Assembly: GCA_910586665.1 (NCBI GenBank)
Contig: CAJUIX010000023.1
Coordinates: 1-49,880 of the forward strand
DNA from: an uncultured Duncaniella sp.
GTDB lineage: Bacteria; Bacteroidota; Bacteroidia; Bacteroidales; Muribaculaceae
DNA: 49,880 bases
Reading direction: 5' to 3'
Shown here: one piece after another, positions 1 to 8,806 of the stretch
Numbering within the stretch: position 1 is the first letter of the stretch
Layout of the letters: each line of letters starts with the position of its first letter
Program-made: the position numbers and the translations under genes
The notes under the pieces: model-generated
What the model was told of the DNA's origin: nothing
Seen by the model: the letters and a program-made list of their open reading frames with translations, nothing else
Database searches by the model: none

Positions 1-38
1 CGATGATACTGCGAAAGTGGGAAAGTAGATAACCGCCC
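1..38 (+). rRNA. rrf: 5S ribosomal RNA, 3' end only
   Basis: The first bases read like the conserved 3' third of 5S rRNA: CGATGATACTGC, a short hairpin, then GGGAAAGTAG. The gene begins before the window. The exact 3' end is uncertain by a few bases. The strong terminator right after it supports the end of an rRNA operon. Confidence 0.75.
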
Positions 39-50
39 CCTCTGAAGACA

Positions 51-90
51 GACCGAGACCCGGACACAACCCGGGTCCCGGTCTTTTTTT
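51..90 (+). terminator. rRNA operon terminator
   Basis: GACCG (51-55) plus GACCCGG (57-63) pairs with CCGGGTC (71-77) plus CGGTC (79-83), with one internal mismatch, followed by seven T residues (84-90). This is a textbook intrinsic terminator directly behind the 5S rRNA end. Confidence 0.9.
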
Positions 91-165
91 GCATATACCC
101 CCATTGAAATATTTCACTAATCTGATATTTTGGAGTGGACATAAGGTTATGTGTGGCTTTTTTTG

Positions 166-173
166 TAATTTTG
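166..173 (+). promoter_or_regulatory. -7 promoter element for purB
   Basis: TAATTTTG matches the Bacteroidetes -7 consensus TAnnTTTG and lies 44 bases before the purB start. I see no clear TTTG at the -33 position. Confidence 0.5.
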
Positions 174-216
174 CAATAAACTATAAAAAGTAAAATCAAC
201 CAATCAAAAGTTTGAC

Positions 217-1560
217 ATGAATCTTACTGAACTGACTGCCATTTCTCCCGTCGACGGCCGCTATCGCGGAAAGTGTGAGAGTCTTGACGAGTATTTTTCT
301 GAATATGCCCTTATCCGTTACCGTGTAAAGGTCGAGGTGGAGTACTTTATCGCTCTGTGTGAGCTGCCGCTTCCCGCCCTTGCCGGATTCCCGAAGGATT
401 TGTTCGGTAAGTTGCGTGACATCTATAAGACATTCTCAGTCGAGGACGCCGCACGCATCAAGGAGATTGAGAGTGTCACCAACCATGACGTCAAGGCCGT
501 GGAATACTTCCTCAAGGAAAAATTTGACGCCTTTGACATCGCACAGTATAAGGAATACATCCACTTCGGACTCACTTCGCAGGACATTAACAACACCTCA
601 GTGCCCATGTCGGTTGCCGACGCATTGGCCAATGTCTACCGTCCCCGCCTCATGGCGCTGATAGAGCACCTTGAAGCGCGTGCCGACGAGTGGTATGACA
701 TCCCCATGCTCGCCAAGACCCACGGCCAGCCCGCTTCGCCTACCCGTCTCGGCAAGGAAATAAAGGTGTTCAGCTATCGTCTCCGCCGCCAGCTCGCTAT
801 GCTTGACGCTGTGGAGATTTCAGGTAAGTTTGGCGGAGCCACAGGCAACTTCAATGCCCACCTCTGCGCCTTCCCCGAGATTGACTGGCGTGAGTTCGGT
901 GCAAAGTTCCTCTCTGAGAAGCTCGGCATCGTCCGAGAGGAGTACACGACCCAGATTTCAAACTACGATAACCTCGCAGCCCTCTTTGACGCCCTCGCCC
1001 GCATCAACAACATCATCCTCGACCTCGACAGGGACATGTGGATGTATGTTTCAATGGAATACTTCAAGCAGAAAATCAAGGCCGGCGAGGTCGGCTCTTC
1101 AGCCATGCCCCACAAGGTCAACCCTATTGACTTTGAGAACTCGGAGGGCAACATCGGCATTGCCAACGCCGTCTTCGGTCACCTCGCGTCTAAGCTCCCC
1201 GTGTCGCGTCTCCAGCGCGACCTTACGGATTCGACCGTGCTCCGCAACATCGGCGTGCCCCTCGCGCATACAATGATTGCCATTGCATCGACCATGAAGG
1301 GTCTCGGCAAGCTCCTTCTCAACATCGACGCCATCAATGCCGACCTCGACAACACCTGGAGCGTCGTGGCCGAGGCTATCCAGACAGTTCTACGTCGCGA
1401 AGGCTATCCCAAGCCCTACGAGACCTTGAAGGCCCTCACCCGCAAGAACGAGGCTGTGACAGCCGAGAGCATCGCCACATTCATTGACACCCTCGATGTC
1501 ACCGACGAGGTCAAGGCCGAGCTTAAGAAACTGTCACCCCACAGCTACACTGGCTATTGA
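217..1560 (+). CDS. purB: adenylosuccinate lyase
   Basis: Adenylosuccinate lyase acts twice in purine synthesis: it releases fumarate from SAICAR to give AICAR, and from adenylosuccinate to give AMP. It is a cytosolic homotetramer of the fumarase/aspartase superfamily. The 447-residue length is usual. The family signature SSAMPHKVNP spans about residues 294-303 and carries the flexible-loop catalytic serine. A THGQPASPT motif at about 168-176 supplies a catalytic histidine. The ATG at 217 is the first start after the promoter and gives the expected N-terminus. It is the first protein gene after the rRNA terminator and probably heads the run that continues through trkH. Confidence 0.97.
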   Translation: MNLTELTAISPVDGRYRGKCESLDEYFSEYALIRYRVKVEVEYFIALCELPLPALAGFPKDLFGKLRDIYKTFSVEDAARIKEIESVTNHDVKAVEYFLKEKFDAFDIAQYKEYIHFGLTSQDINNTSVPMSVADALANVYRPRLMALIEHLEARADEWYDIPMLAKTHGQPASPTRLGKEIKVFSYRLRRQLAMLDAVEISGKFGGATGNFNAHLCAFPEIDWREFGAKFLSEKLGIVREEYTTQISNYDNLAALFDALARINNIILDLDRDMWMYVSMEYFKQKIKAGEVGSSAMPHKVNPIDFENSEGNIGIANAVFGHLASKLPVSRLQRDLTDSTVLRNIGVPLAHTMIAIASTMKGLGKLLLNIDAINADLDNTWSVVAEAIQTVLRREGYPKPYETLKALTRKNEAVTAESIATFIDTLDVTDEVKAELKKLSPHSYTGY

Positions 1561-1587
1561 TCAAGCACCCTCCAAGCATATAAGTTT

Positions 1588-1776
1588 ATGGATACCTCCA
1601 CTAAGATTCGATTCGGCTTCATCGCTGTCCTCTGGCTCTTCCTGTGCTATCTGGTCATCGCCTCGCAGCCATTCACGCTTTGGACGCTCTTCATCATAGT
1701 CGCGTCTGGCATCATAGTGTGGGTTCCGCTTTATAAGAAATATATTAAGAATGGAAAAAGAAACGATAGCCGATAA
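1588..1776 (+). CDS. small two-helix membrane protein, unknown function
   Basis: This is a 62-residue protein I do not recognise. Two hydrophobic stretches (about residues 8-26 and 31-48) suggest two membrane helices joined by a short turn, with a basic C-terminal tail (KKYIKNGKRNDSR). It starts 27 bases after purB and overlaps the dxs start by 26 bases in another frame, so translational coupling is plausible. The position between two co-directional genes and the clean membrane topology support a real gene. Function cannot be inferred. Confidence 0.6.
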   Translation: MDTSTKIRFGFIAVLWLFLCYLVIASQPFTLWTLFIIVASGIIVWVPLYKKYIKNGKRNDSR

Positions 1777-3685
1777 GTATCCTCTTTTATCCGGGATCGA
1801 TTCGCCGGCCGATTTGCGCAAACTTTCGATGCGGGAGCTTCCGCAGGTGTGCAGTGAGCTGCGCTCCTTTCTTATAAACTCTCTTTCATACCATCCGGGC
1901 CACTTCGCCTCAAGCATGGGCGCTGTCGAGCTTACTGTGGCACTGCATTATGTATTCAACACTCCCTACGACAGAATCGTCTGGGATGTTGGTCATCAGG
2001 CCTACGGACATAAAATTCTCACAGGTCGGCGCGATAATTTCTACTCCAACAGGACTTTGGGAGGCCTGAGCGGCTTCCCGAATCCTAAGGAGAGCGAGTA
2101 TGACACATTCACGGCCGGCCATGCGTCCAATTCGATATCCGCTGCCCTCGGCATGACTGTCGCAAGCGGATTGCAGGGCGAGAATCCGCGCCGCAACGTG
2201 GTCGCCGTCATTGGCGATGCCTCCATTAGCGGCGGCCTCGCCTTCGAGGGCTTGAACAATGCCGCTAACGCCAATTCCAACCTGCTGATAATCCTCAACG
2301 ACAACGACATGTCGATTGACCGCAATGTCGGCTCGCTGAATTCTTATCTCGCACATCTGACAACCTCGAAGACCTACAACAACTTCCGCTATAAGTTCTC
2401 GCGCTTCCTCAGAAAGCACCATCTTGTCACAGACAAGGGCAAGGGGATGATTATGCGCTTCAACAACAGCCTGAAATCACTGATTACCAAGGAACAGAAT
2501 ATCTTCGAAGGGCTCAACATCCGCTATTTTGGCCCATTTGACGGCCATGATATCAACACCGTGGTCAATGTCCTCAACGACATCAAGGACCTTTCAGGAC
2601 CGCGCATACTCCACCTGCGGACTGTCAAGGGCAAAGGCTATGCCCCTGCCGAGAAAGATCCCTCGCGCTGGCACGCACCCGGAAAGTTCAATGCCGCTAC
2701 CGGCGAGATTCTGAAAGACAACGCCAAGCGTCCCCCCAAGTATCAGGAGGTCTTCGGCGAGACCCTCGTAGAGCTCGCTGAAAGGAATCCTAAGATAGTC
2801 GGTGTGACGGCTGCCATGCTTTCGGGCACATCCATGAGCAAACTTCAGAGCGTCTTTCCTGACCGTACCTTCGATGTCGGCATCTCCGAGGGTCATGCGG
2901 TCACCTTCGCCGGAGGTATGGCCAAGGAGGGTATGAAGCCCTTTGTGGCAATCTATTCCTCATTCCTTCAGCGAGCCTATGACCATATCATACATGATGT
3001 TGCCATTGAGGGCCTGCCTGTGGTCTTCTGTCTCGACCGTGCAGGTTTGGTAGGGGAGGACGGCGCCACCCACCACGGAGTCTTCGACCTCGTCTATCTC
3101 CGTGCCATTCCCGGTATGACCGTGGCTTCACCTCGCAATCTCGACATGCTCCGTAACCTTATGGTGACAGCCGAGAATTTCGACGGTCCCTTTGCCATTC
3201 GCTATCCGCGAGGTCATGGTGCGGCAAATCTGTCGGGTGCAGAGATGCGCCCCCTCCCGGTCGGGAAGGGGGAGCGGCTCCACGAGGGCAGCGATATTGT
3301 CATACTGTCAATTGGTCCCGCTGCCGATGATGTCGCCAAAGCCATCGAGCGCGCTGAGAAGGATTTCAATGTCACCATAGCCCATTACGACCTCATATTC
3401 CTGAAACCCCTCGACAGCGACATTATTCAAAAGGTTGCCGAGATGAACGTCCCCGTCATAACAGTCGAAGACGGTGTGGTCGACGGCGGCATGGGTTCAG
3501 CCGTCATTGAGCAGCTTGCCGAGCTTAATTCATCAGTCCCGGTTCATCGTCTTGGTGTCCCTGACCGTTTCATCGCCCAGGGAAGCCCTGCGCAGTTGAA
3601 AAACCTTTGCGGATTTGATGAAGATGGCATCTATCATACAGTCGGGAAGATTGTTAATACTATAAAATCTTCACTCGCGAAATGA
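1751..3685 (+). CDS. dxs: 1-deoxy-D-xylulose-5-phosphate synthase
   Basis: Dxs joins pyruvate and glyceraldehyde 3-phosphate, using thiamine diphosphate (TPP), to make 1-deoxy-D-xylulose 5-phosphate. This is the first step of the MEP isoprenoid pathway and also feeds thiamine and pyridoxal synthesis. The protein has the transketolase-like order: TPP domain (GHQAYGHKILTGRRDNF near residue 80), central pyrimidine-binding domain (VGISEGHAVTFAGGMA) and C-terminal domain. At 644 residues it is near the family length. The TPP/metal motif reads GDAS at G155-D156-A157 where the general family has GDG. The stop overlaps the trkA start by four bases (ATGA), indicating coupling. Confidence 0.96.
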   Translation: MEKETIADKYPLLSGIDSPADLRKLSMRELPQVCSELRSFLINSLSYHPGHFASSMGAVELTVALHYVFNTPYDRIVWDVGHQAYGHKILTGRRDNFYSNRTLGGLSGFPNPKESEYDTFTAGHASNSISAALGMTVASGLQGENPRRNVVAVIGDASISGGLAFEGLNNAANANSNLLIILNDNDMSIDRNVGSLNSYLAHLTTSKTYNNFRYKFSRFLRKHHLVTDKGKGMIMRFNNSLKSLITKEQNIFEGLNIRYFGPFDGHDINTVVNVLNDIKDLSGPRILHLRTVKGKGYAPAEKDPSRWHAPGKFNAATGEILKDNAKRPPKYQEVFGETLVELAERNPKIVGVTAAMLSGTSMSKLQSVFPDRTFDVGISEGHAVTFAGGMAKEGMKPFVAIYSSFLQRAYDHIIHDVAIEGLPVVFCLDRAGLVGEDGATHHGVFDLVYLRAIPGMTVASPRNLDMLRNLMVTAENFDGPFAIRYPRGHGAANLSGAEMRPLPVGKGERLHEGSDIVILSIGPAADDVAKAIERAEKDFNVTIAHYDLIFLKPLDSDIIQKVAEMNVPVITVEDGVVDGGMGSAVIEQLAELNSSVPVHRLGVPDRFIAQGSPAQLKNLCGFDEDGIYHTVGKIVNTIKSSLAK

Positions 3686-5016
3686 AAATAATCATAGCCG
3701 GCTCGGGCGAGGTCGGTACTCATCTTGCCAAACTGCTTTCCAACGAGGAGCAGGATATCACCGTCGTAGACAGCGATGGTGAGAAATTGGCTATGCTTGA
3801 TTCTAACTATAACCTCCTGACTTACTGCGGCTCGCCTACATCTTTCTCGAGCCTGCGCCAGGCGGGAGTGGAGGGTTGCGACCTCTTTATAGCCGTTACT
3901 CCCTTCGAGACGCGCAACATCGTTGCCTGTGCCATAGCCAAAAGCCTCGGAGCCACCAAGACGGTAGCCAGAATTGACAACTATGAGTTTAAAGACCCTG
4001 TAAACCGGGAATTTTTCAGCCATATAGGGGCTGACGACATGATATATCCCGAATATCTTGCCGCCCTTGAAATCATCCAGGCACTCCGCCACAACTGGGT
4101 GCGCCACTGGTTCGAGCTTCATGACGGCGAGCTGATATTGGTAGGGGTCAAGCTGCGCACCAATGCCCCCCTCATGGGTATGCAGCTCAAAGAGCTTGGC
4201 ATGACCGAGCACAATTTCCACGTCGCGGCCATCAAACGCAACCATGAAACCATTATCCCGGGTGGTCATGACCGTCTCGAGCCGAATGACATTGTCTATT
4301 TCATGACCACACGCCAGCACGTCGACTCACTCGTGGCGCTCTGTGGCAAGACCCAGCGCAAGATTCGCGATGTGCTCATCATGGGCGGAAGCCGAATAGC
4401 CGTCCGCCTGTGTGCAATGGCCGGCGACGAGTTCAATTTCAAAATCATGGATGTTGACCGGGAGCGCTGTCTGAGGCTTTCGGAAAAATGCCCTAACGCA
4501 GGCATCATCAATGCCGACGCCCGCGACACCGATGCTCTTATGGATGCAGGCATATCCGATATGGATGCCTTCATCGCCCTTGCCGACAGCAGTGAGACCA
4601 ACATTCTGACCTGTCTTTCGGCCAAGGAACTCGGCGTGGTCAAGACTATAGCCGAAGTTGAGAACCTCCAGTTTATATCCGAGGCCGAGGGACTTAACAT
4701 CGGTACCATTATAAATAAAAAACTCCTCGCCTCGTCGAGAATATTCCAGATGTTGCTTGACCGCGACACGTCGACCTCGAAGTGTCTCGCTCTCGCCGAT
4801 GCCGAAGTGGCGGAGATTGTAGCCCGTGAGGGGTCGAGAATCACCCGTGGCCCTGTAAAGGACCTCAGTCTTTCGCGCGACATGACCATAGCCGGCCTTA
4901 TCCGCGACGGCAAAGGCTTCCTCGTCTCAGGCAACACTGTCATACAGCCGGGCGACCGCGTGGTGGTCTTCACCCTCAACGGTGTGATACATAAGGTTGA
5001 AAAACTCTTCAAATAA
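3682..5016 (+). CDS. trkA: Trk potassium uptake regulatory subunit TrkA
   Basis: TrkA is the cytoplasmic NAD(H)/nucleotide-binding gating ring of the Trk potassium importer. The 444 residues show two tandem RCK units. The first begins with a Rossmann GSGEVG motif at residues 7-12 and an acidic strand end (VVDSD). The second begins near residue 230 with IMGGSRIAVRL. Each is followed by a TrkA-C domain, as in the double-length Gram-negative form. It overlaps dxs by four bases and its TAA stop shares one base with the trkH ATG, so trkA and trkH are almost certainly co-translated. Confidence 0.95.
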   Translation: MKIIIAGSGEVGTHLAKLLSNEEQDITVVDSDGEKLAMLDSNYNLLTYCGSPTSFSSLRQAGVEGCDLFIAVTPFETRNIVACAIAKSLGATKTVARIDNYEFKDPVNREFFSHIGADDMIYPEYLAALEIIQALRHNWVRHWFELHDGELILVGVKLRTNAPLMGMQLKELGMTEHNFHVAAIKRNHETIIPGGHDRLEPNDIVYFMTTRQHVDSLVALCGKTQRKIRDVLIMGGSRIAVRLCAMAGDEFNFKIMDVDRERCLRLSEKCPNAGIINADARDTDALMDAGISDMDAFIALADSSETNILTCLSAKELGVVKTIAEVENLQFISEAEGLNIGTIINKKLLASSRIFQMLLDRDTSTSKCLALADAEVAEIVAREGSRITRGPVKDLSLSRDMTIAGLIRDGKGFLVSGNTVIQPGDRVVVFTLNGVIHKVEKLFK

Positions 5017-6497
5017 TGAGGCTGCGCGACTACACATCCACCATAAACATGCCGGTGATTCTGCGTATCATCGGTTTGCTGTTGATGATTGAGGGTGCCT
5101 TTATCCTCGTCCCCCTCGTCACATGTATTGTCTACGGGGAGCATGACTGGATATGCTTTCTTGTGACACTGTTGGTGACTGTGGTCGCCGGCGCGGCTAT
5201 GGCTTTCGGCATCCGCCCGCGCAATCCGCGAATGGGAAAGCGCGAGGGCTTCCTGCTGACAGCCCTGATATGGGTATTCTTCTCCGCCTTCGGAATGATA
5301 CCCTTCATTTTTATGGAACACAATCCGATGTCGGTATCCGACGCCTTTTTTGAGGCCATGTCGGGCTTCACGACCACGGGTGCCACCGTCATGGAGTCGA
5401 TAAGCCATCTGAGCCACGGAGTGGTGATGTGGCGCAGCCTGATGCAGTGGATAGGTGGCATGGGTATCATACTCTTCACCCTCGCGGTGGTGCCTATGCT
5501 CAACCATTCGGGAGGTATGCAGATGTTCAACGCCGAGGTGACGGGTATCACCCATGACAAATTGCGTCCGCGCATCTCGCAGACTGCCAAAGGTTTGTGG
5601 CTGATCTACATTGTGCTGACCGCCCTGCTGTTTGTCCTCCTCGTCCTGGGGCCGATGACCTCCTTTGATGCTATCTGCCATGCCTTCAGCACCATGTCGA
5701 CAGGCGGATTCTCGACGGTCGACGCCAGCATCGAGTCATGGGATTCCGTCTACATCGAATCGGTGATGACCATATTCATGTTTCTCGGTGGTACGAGCTT
5801 CGTGCTCCTCTATCGCGCCGCCCACGGAGATTTCAGGCCGATTTGGAAGAATGATGTGTTCAGGACCTACGTCGGCATCATATTCACCTGCTACATTCTC
5901 TTTGTAATAGCCATTTTCTACCACGGGCAGGCATATTCGGTGAAAGCGGTGACGCTCGACCCGCTATTCCAGATTGTGTCGACAATCACCTCTACCGGCT
6001 ACGAGGTTTCGAGCTTTTCGAGCTGGGGCACCTTCGCTCTGTCAATAACTTTTGCCCTCATGTTTTTCGGCTCATGCGCCGGATCAACGAGCGGCGGTGC
6101 TAAGATTGACCGTCTGATTTATCTGCTGAAAAACTGCCGCAACGAGATTGTCAGATGCGTCCACCCGAACAATATCTTCACCGTGCGCGTTAATGACCGC
6201 GTGATTCCCCACGAGACTGTGTCGAAGGTGATTGCCTTCCTCTGTCTCTACGTCATGATTATCATGGTCGGGGGTATACTTCTCACCGCCCTCGGTCTGC
6301 CGCTTGTGGATTCCTTCTTCTCGGCCTTCTCCTGCATAAGCAATACCGGCCTTGGAGTGGGCGTCACAGGCTACGGCGGCTCCTATGCCATTGTCCCCGA
6401 CGTTGGCAAGTGGATTCTCGCCCTGATTATGATGATTGGGCGTCTCGAGCTGTTCACCGTGCTCATACTTTTCACCCCGACATTCTGGAAGAAGTGA
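5016..6497 (+). CDS. trkH: Trk potassium transporter membrane subunit TrkH
   Basis: TrkH is the inner-membrane channel-like subunit of the Trk K+ uptake system, assembling with TrkA. The 493-residue protein is strongly hydrophobic. It carries the four pore-loop repeats of the SKT superfamily, recognisable by their glycine filters: SGFTTTGAT (about 116-124), STMSTGGFS, STITSTGYE and SCISNTGLG. The start shares one base with the trkA stop. It is the last gene of the dxs-trkA-trkH group; a weak hairpin follows. Confidence 0.95.
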   Translation: MRLRDYTSTINMPVILRIIGLLLMIEGAFILVPLVTCIVYGEHDWICFLVTLLVTVVAGAAMAFGIRPRNPRMGKREGFLLTALIWVFFSAFGMIPFIFMEHNPMSVSDAFFEAMSGFTTTGATVMESISHLSHGVVMWRSLMQWIGGMGIILFTLAVVPMLNHSGGMQMFNAEVTGITHDKLRPRISQTAKGLWLIYIVLTALLFVLLVLGPMTSFDAICHAFSTMSTGGFSTVDASIESWDSVYIESVMTIFMFLGGTSFVLLYRAAHGDFRPIWKNDVFRTYVGIIFTCYILFVIAIFYHGQAYSVKAVTLDPLFQIVSTITSTGYEVSSFSSWGTFALSITFALMFFGSCAGSTSGGAKIDRLIYLLKNCRNEIVRCVHPNNIFTVRVNDRVIPHETVSKVIAFLCLYVMIIMVGGILLTALGLPLVDSFFSAFSCISNTGLGVGVTGYGGSYAIVPDVGKWILALIMMIGRLELFTVLILFTPTFWKK

Positions 6498-6510
6498 AAA
6501 AATGTTGTTG

Positions 6511-6531
6511 AGAGTGTGGTTTTAACACTCT
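6511..6531 (+). terminator. possible weak terminator after trkH
   Basis: AGAGTGT (6511-6517) pairs with ACACTCT (6525-6531) around a seven-base loop. The sequence after it is AT-rich but has no immediate T run, so efficiency is doubtful. Confidence 0.35.
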
Positions 6532-6589
6532 AAAATTCATTTATTGGTTTTTTATCGGTTTTTATATAGGATAGATGGAATTTTATTAG

Positions 6590-6597
6590 TAAGTTTG
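6590..6597 (+). promoter_or_regulatory. -7 promoter element for glgB
   Basis: TAAGTTTG fits TAnnTTTG and lies 66 bases before the glgB start. No TTTG is visible at -33. Confidence 0.35.
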
Positions 6598-6662
6598 TGA
6601 AAGCTATCCGATAAGGTGGTAGAATCTTGTAATACCATTGCAAAAAACATAATCATCAATAT

Positions 6663-8714
6663 ATGAAAAAAAAGACTCTCAACATTATTAAAAACGATCC
6701 CTGGCTTGAACCATATACCGACGCCATTGTCGGACGTCATAACGACGCTCTCTCCAAGGAAGCCGAGCTTTGCGGCACTGACGGCACTCTTGATTCCTTT
6801 GCAAACGCCCATAATTTCTTTGGTCTCCACCGCACTGACGACGGCGGATGGGTATTCCGCGAGTGGGCACCAAATGCTACAGCCATCACACTCATCGGCG
6901 ACTTCTCCAAATGGAAGCAGATGAAGAAATATGCCCTGAAGCTGAAGAAGAACGGCGTATGGGAAATCAAACTCAAACCCAATGATCTCCACCACGGCGA
7001 CCTCTACAAGATGATTGTCAGCTGGGAAGGTGGCGAAGGGGAGCGCATCCCCGCCTACGCCAACCGTGTCGTTCAGGATGAGCAGACCAAGGTCTTCTCA
7101 GCCCAGATATGGTCGCCGGAGCCTTACAAGTGGAAGGTGCGCCGCTTCCGTCCCGATACCCGCCCGCTCCTCATCTATGAGTGCCACATAGGTATGGCCC
7201 AGCAGAAGGAGGGGATAGGAACATATACCGAGTTTCGCGACCTCATCCTCCCGCGCATCGCTGCCGACGGCTACAACGCCATTCAGATTATGGCCATCCA
7301 GGAGCATCCTTACTATGGTTCATTCGGCTACCATGTGTCGAGCTTCTATGCTCCATCGAGCCGCTTCGGCACACCCGAGGAGCTTAAAAGCCTCATCGAC
7401 CGCGCCCATGAGCTTGGCATAGCCGTAATCATGGACATTGTCCACTCACACGCTGTCAAAAACGAGGTCGAGGGTCTCGGACGCCTCGACGGCAGCTATA
7501 ACCAGTACTTCTACGGCGACGGGCGCCGCGAGCATCCCGCATGGGACTCCCTCTGCTTCGACTATGGCAAGAACGATGTGATTAACTTCCTCCTCTCCAA
7601 TTGTAAATACTGGCTCCAGGAGTTCCGCTTCGACGGATTCCGCTTCGACGGTGTCACCTCCATGCTCTATTACAGCCACGGTCTCGGCCAGGCTTTCGGC
7701 AGCTACGATGACTACTATAACGGAGGCCAGGACACCAACGCAATCACATATCTGACCCTCGCCAACAAGCTCATACACCAGATTAACCCTAACGCTATAA
7801 CCATAGCCGAGGAGATGAGCGGTATGCCAGGCCTCGCGGTTCCAGTGAAGGACGGCGGCATAGGCTTCGACTACCGTATGGCAATGGGTATCCCCGACTA
7901 TTGGATCAAGATGCTCAAGGAGAAGAAGGACGAGGACTGGCATCCTACCTCGATTTTTTGGGAGCTTACCAACCGTCGCGCCGACGAGAAGACCATATCC
8001 TATGTCGAGAGCCACGATCAGGCGCTCGTCGGTGACAAGACTGTCATATTCCGCCTGATTGACAAGGAAATGTACTGGCACATGATGAAGGATGACGACA
8101 ATATGACCGTGGCCCGCGGCATGGCGCTTCATAAGATGATACGCCTCGTTACCGCGTCGACCATCAACGGCGGCTATCTCAACTTCATGGGCAACGAATT
8201 CGGTCACCCGGAGTGGATTGACTTCCCCCGCGAGGGCAACGGCTGGAGCTACAAGTATGCCCGCCGCCAGTGGGACCTCGTCGACCGCAAGGAGCTGAAA
8301 TATGAGATGCTTAATGCCTTTGACAACGCGATGATTCACACGATTTCAGGTGTCTACAACTTCCAGGCCCTCCCCGTGGTCAAGCTTTGGGAGAAGGATG
8401 ATGACCAGGTGCTCGCCTATATGCGCGGCGACCTCGTGTTTGTGTTCAACTTCAATCCCTCGAAGGCATTCACCGGCTACGGCGTCCTCGCCCCCGCCGG
8501 AGAGTATGATGTGGTGCTCTCTACCGACAACCCCCTCTTCGGAGGCTACGGCAACATTGACGAGACTGTCAGCCACCTCACACAGACCGACCCGCTCTTC
8601 GCTCCCTCAGGTCGCGAATGGCTGCGCCTCTACCTCCCTCCGCGCTCCGCACAGGTGCTCCGCCTACGTCGTCCCGAGCCTAAGCCCAAGAAAACAGCAA
8701 AGAAAACAAAATAA
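6663..8714 (+). CDS. glgB: 1,4-alpha-glucan branching enzyme (GH13)
   Basis: GlgB creates alpha-1,6 branches in glycogen by cutting and transferring alpha-1,4 chains. The 683 residues hold an N-terminal CBM48/E-set domain (about 55-145, WVFREWAPNATAITLIGDF), a GH13 (beta/alpha)8 barrel and a C-terminal beta domain. Catalytic motifs are visible: GFRFDGVTSM with nucleophile D329, TIAEEMSGMP with the acid/base glutamate at 383-384, and YVESHDQ with the third carboxylate. The architecture resembles eukaryotic-type branching enzymes common in Bacteroidetes, without the long N-terminal N1 domain of E. coli GlgB. The tail is lysine-rich (KPKKTAKKTK). It is monocistronic between a possible promoter and a clear terminator. 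Confidence 0.93.
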   Translation: MKKKTLNIIKNDPWLEPYTDAIVGRHNDALSKEAELCGTDGTLDSFANAHNFFGLHRTDDGGWVFREWAPNATAITLIGDFSKWKQMKKYALKLKKNGVWEIKLKPNDLHHGDLYKMIVSWEGGEGERIPAYANRVVQDEQTKVFSAQIWSPEPYKWKVRRFRPDTRPLLIYECHIGMAQQKEGIGTYTEFRDLILPRIAADGYNAIQIMAIQEHPYYGSFGYHVSSFYAPSSRFGTPEELKSLIDRAHELGIAVIMDIVHSHAVKNEVEGLGRLDGSYNQYFYGDGRREHPAWDSLCFDYGKNDVINFLLSNCKYWLQEFRFDGFRFDGVTSMLYYSHGLGQAFGSYDDYYNGGQDTNAITYLTLANKLIHQINPNAITIAEEMSGMPGLAVPVKDGGIGFDYRMAMGIPDYWIKMLKEKKDEDWHPTSIFWELTNRRADEKTISYVESHDQALVGDKTVIFRLIDKEMYWHMMKDDDNMTVARGMALHKMIRLVTASTINGGYLNFMGNEFGHPEWIDFPREGNGWSYKYARRQWDLVDRKELKYEMLNAFDNAMIHTISGVYNFQALPVVKLWEKDDDQVLAYMRGDLVFVFNFNPSKAFTGYGVLAPAGEYDVVLSTDNPLFGGYGNIDETVSHLTQTDPLFAPSGREWLRLYLPPRSAQVLRLRRPEPKPKKTAKKTK

Positions 8715-8746
8715 TATTTCTTTCCCTTATTTTTTGTTTTAACAAC

Positions 8747-8781
8747 AATGCCCCGACAGCCGTGATGGCCGACGGGGCATT
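8747..8781. terminator. bidirectional terminator between glgB and the GH28 gene
   Basis: AATGCCCCG (8747-8755) pairs with CGGGGCATT (8773-8781), with a smaller GCC/GGC stem inside. It sits between convergent genes, with T-rich DNA on both sides, so it can serve both strands. Confidence 0.8.
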
Positions 8782-8806
8782 ATTCTTAGTTTGTATATGA
8801 CGGTAC

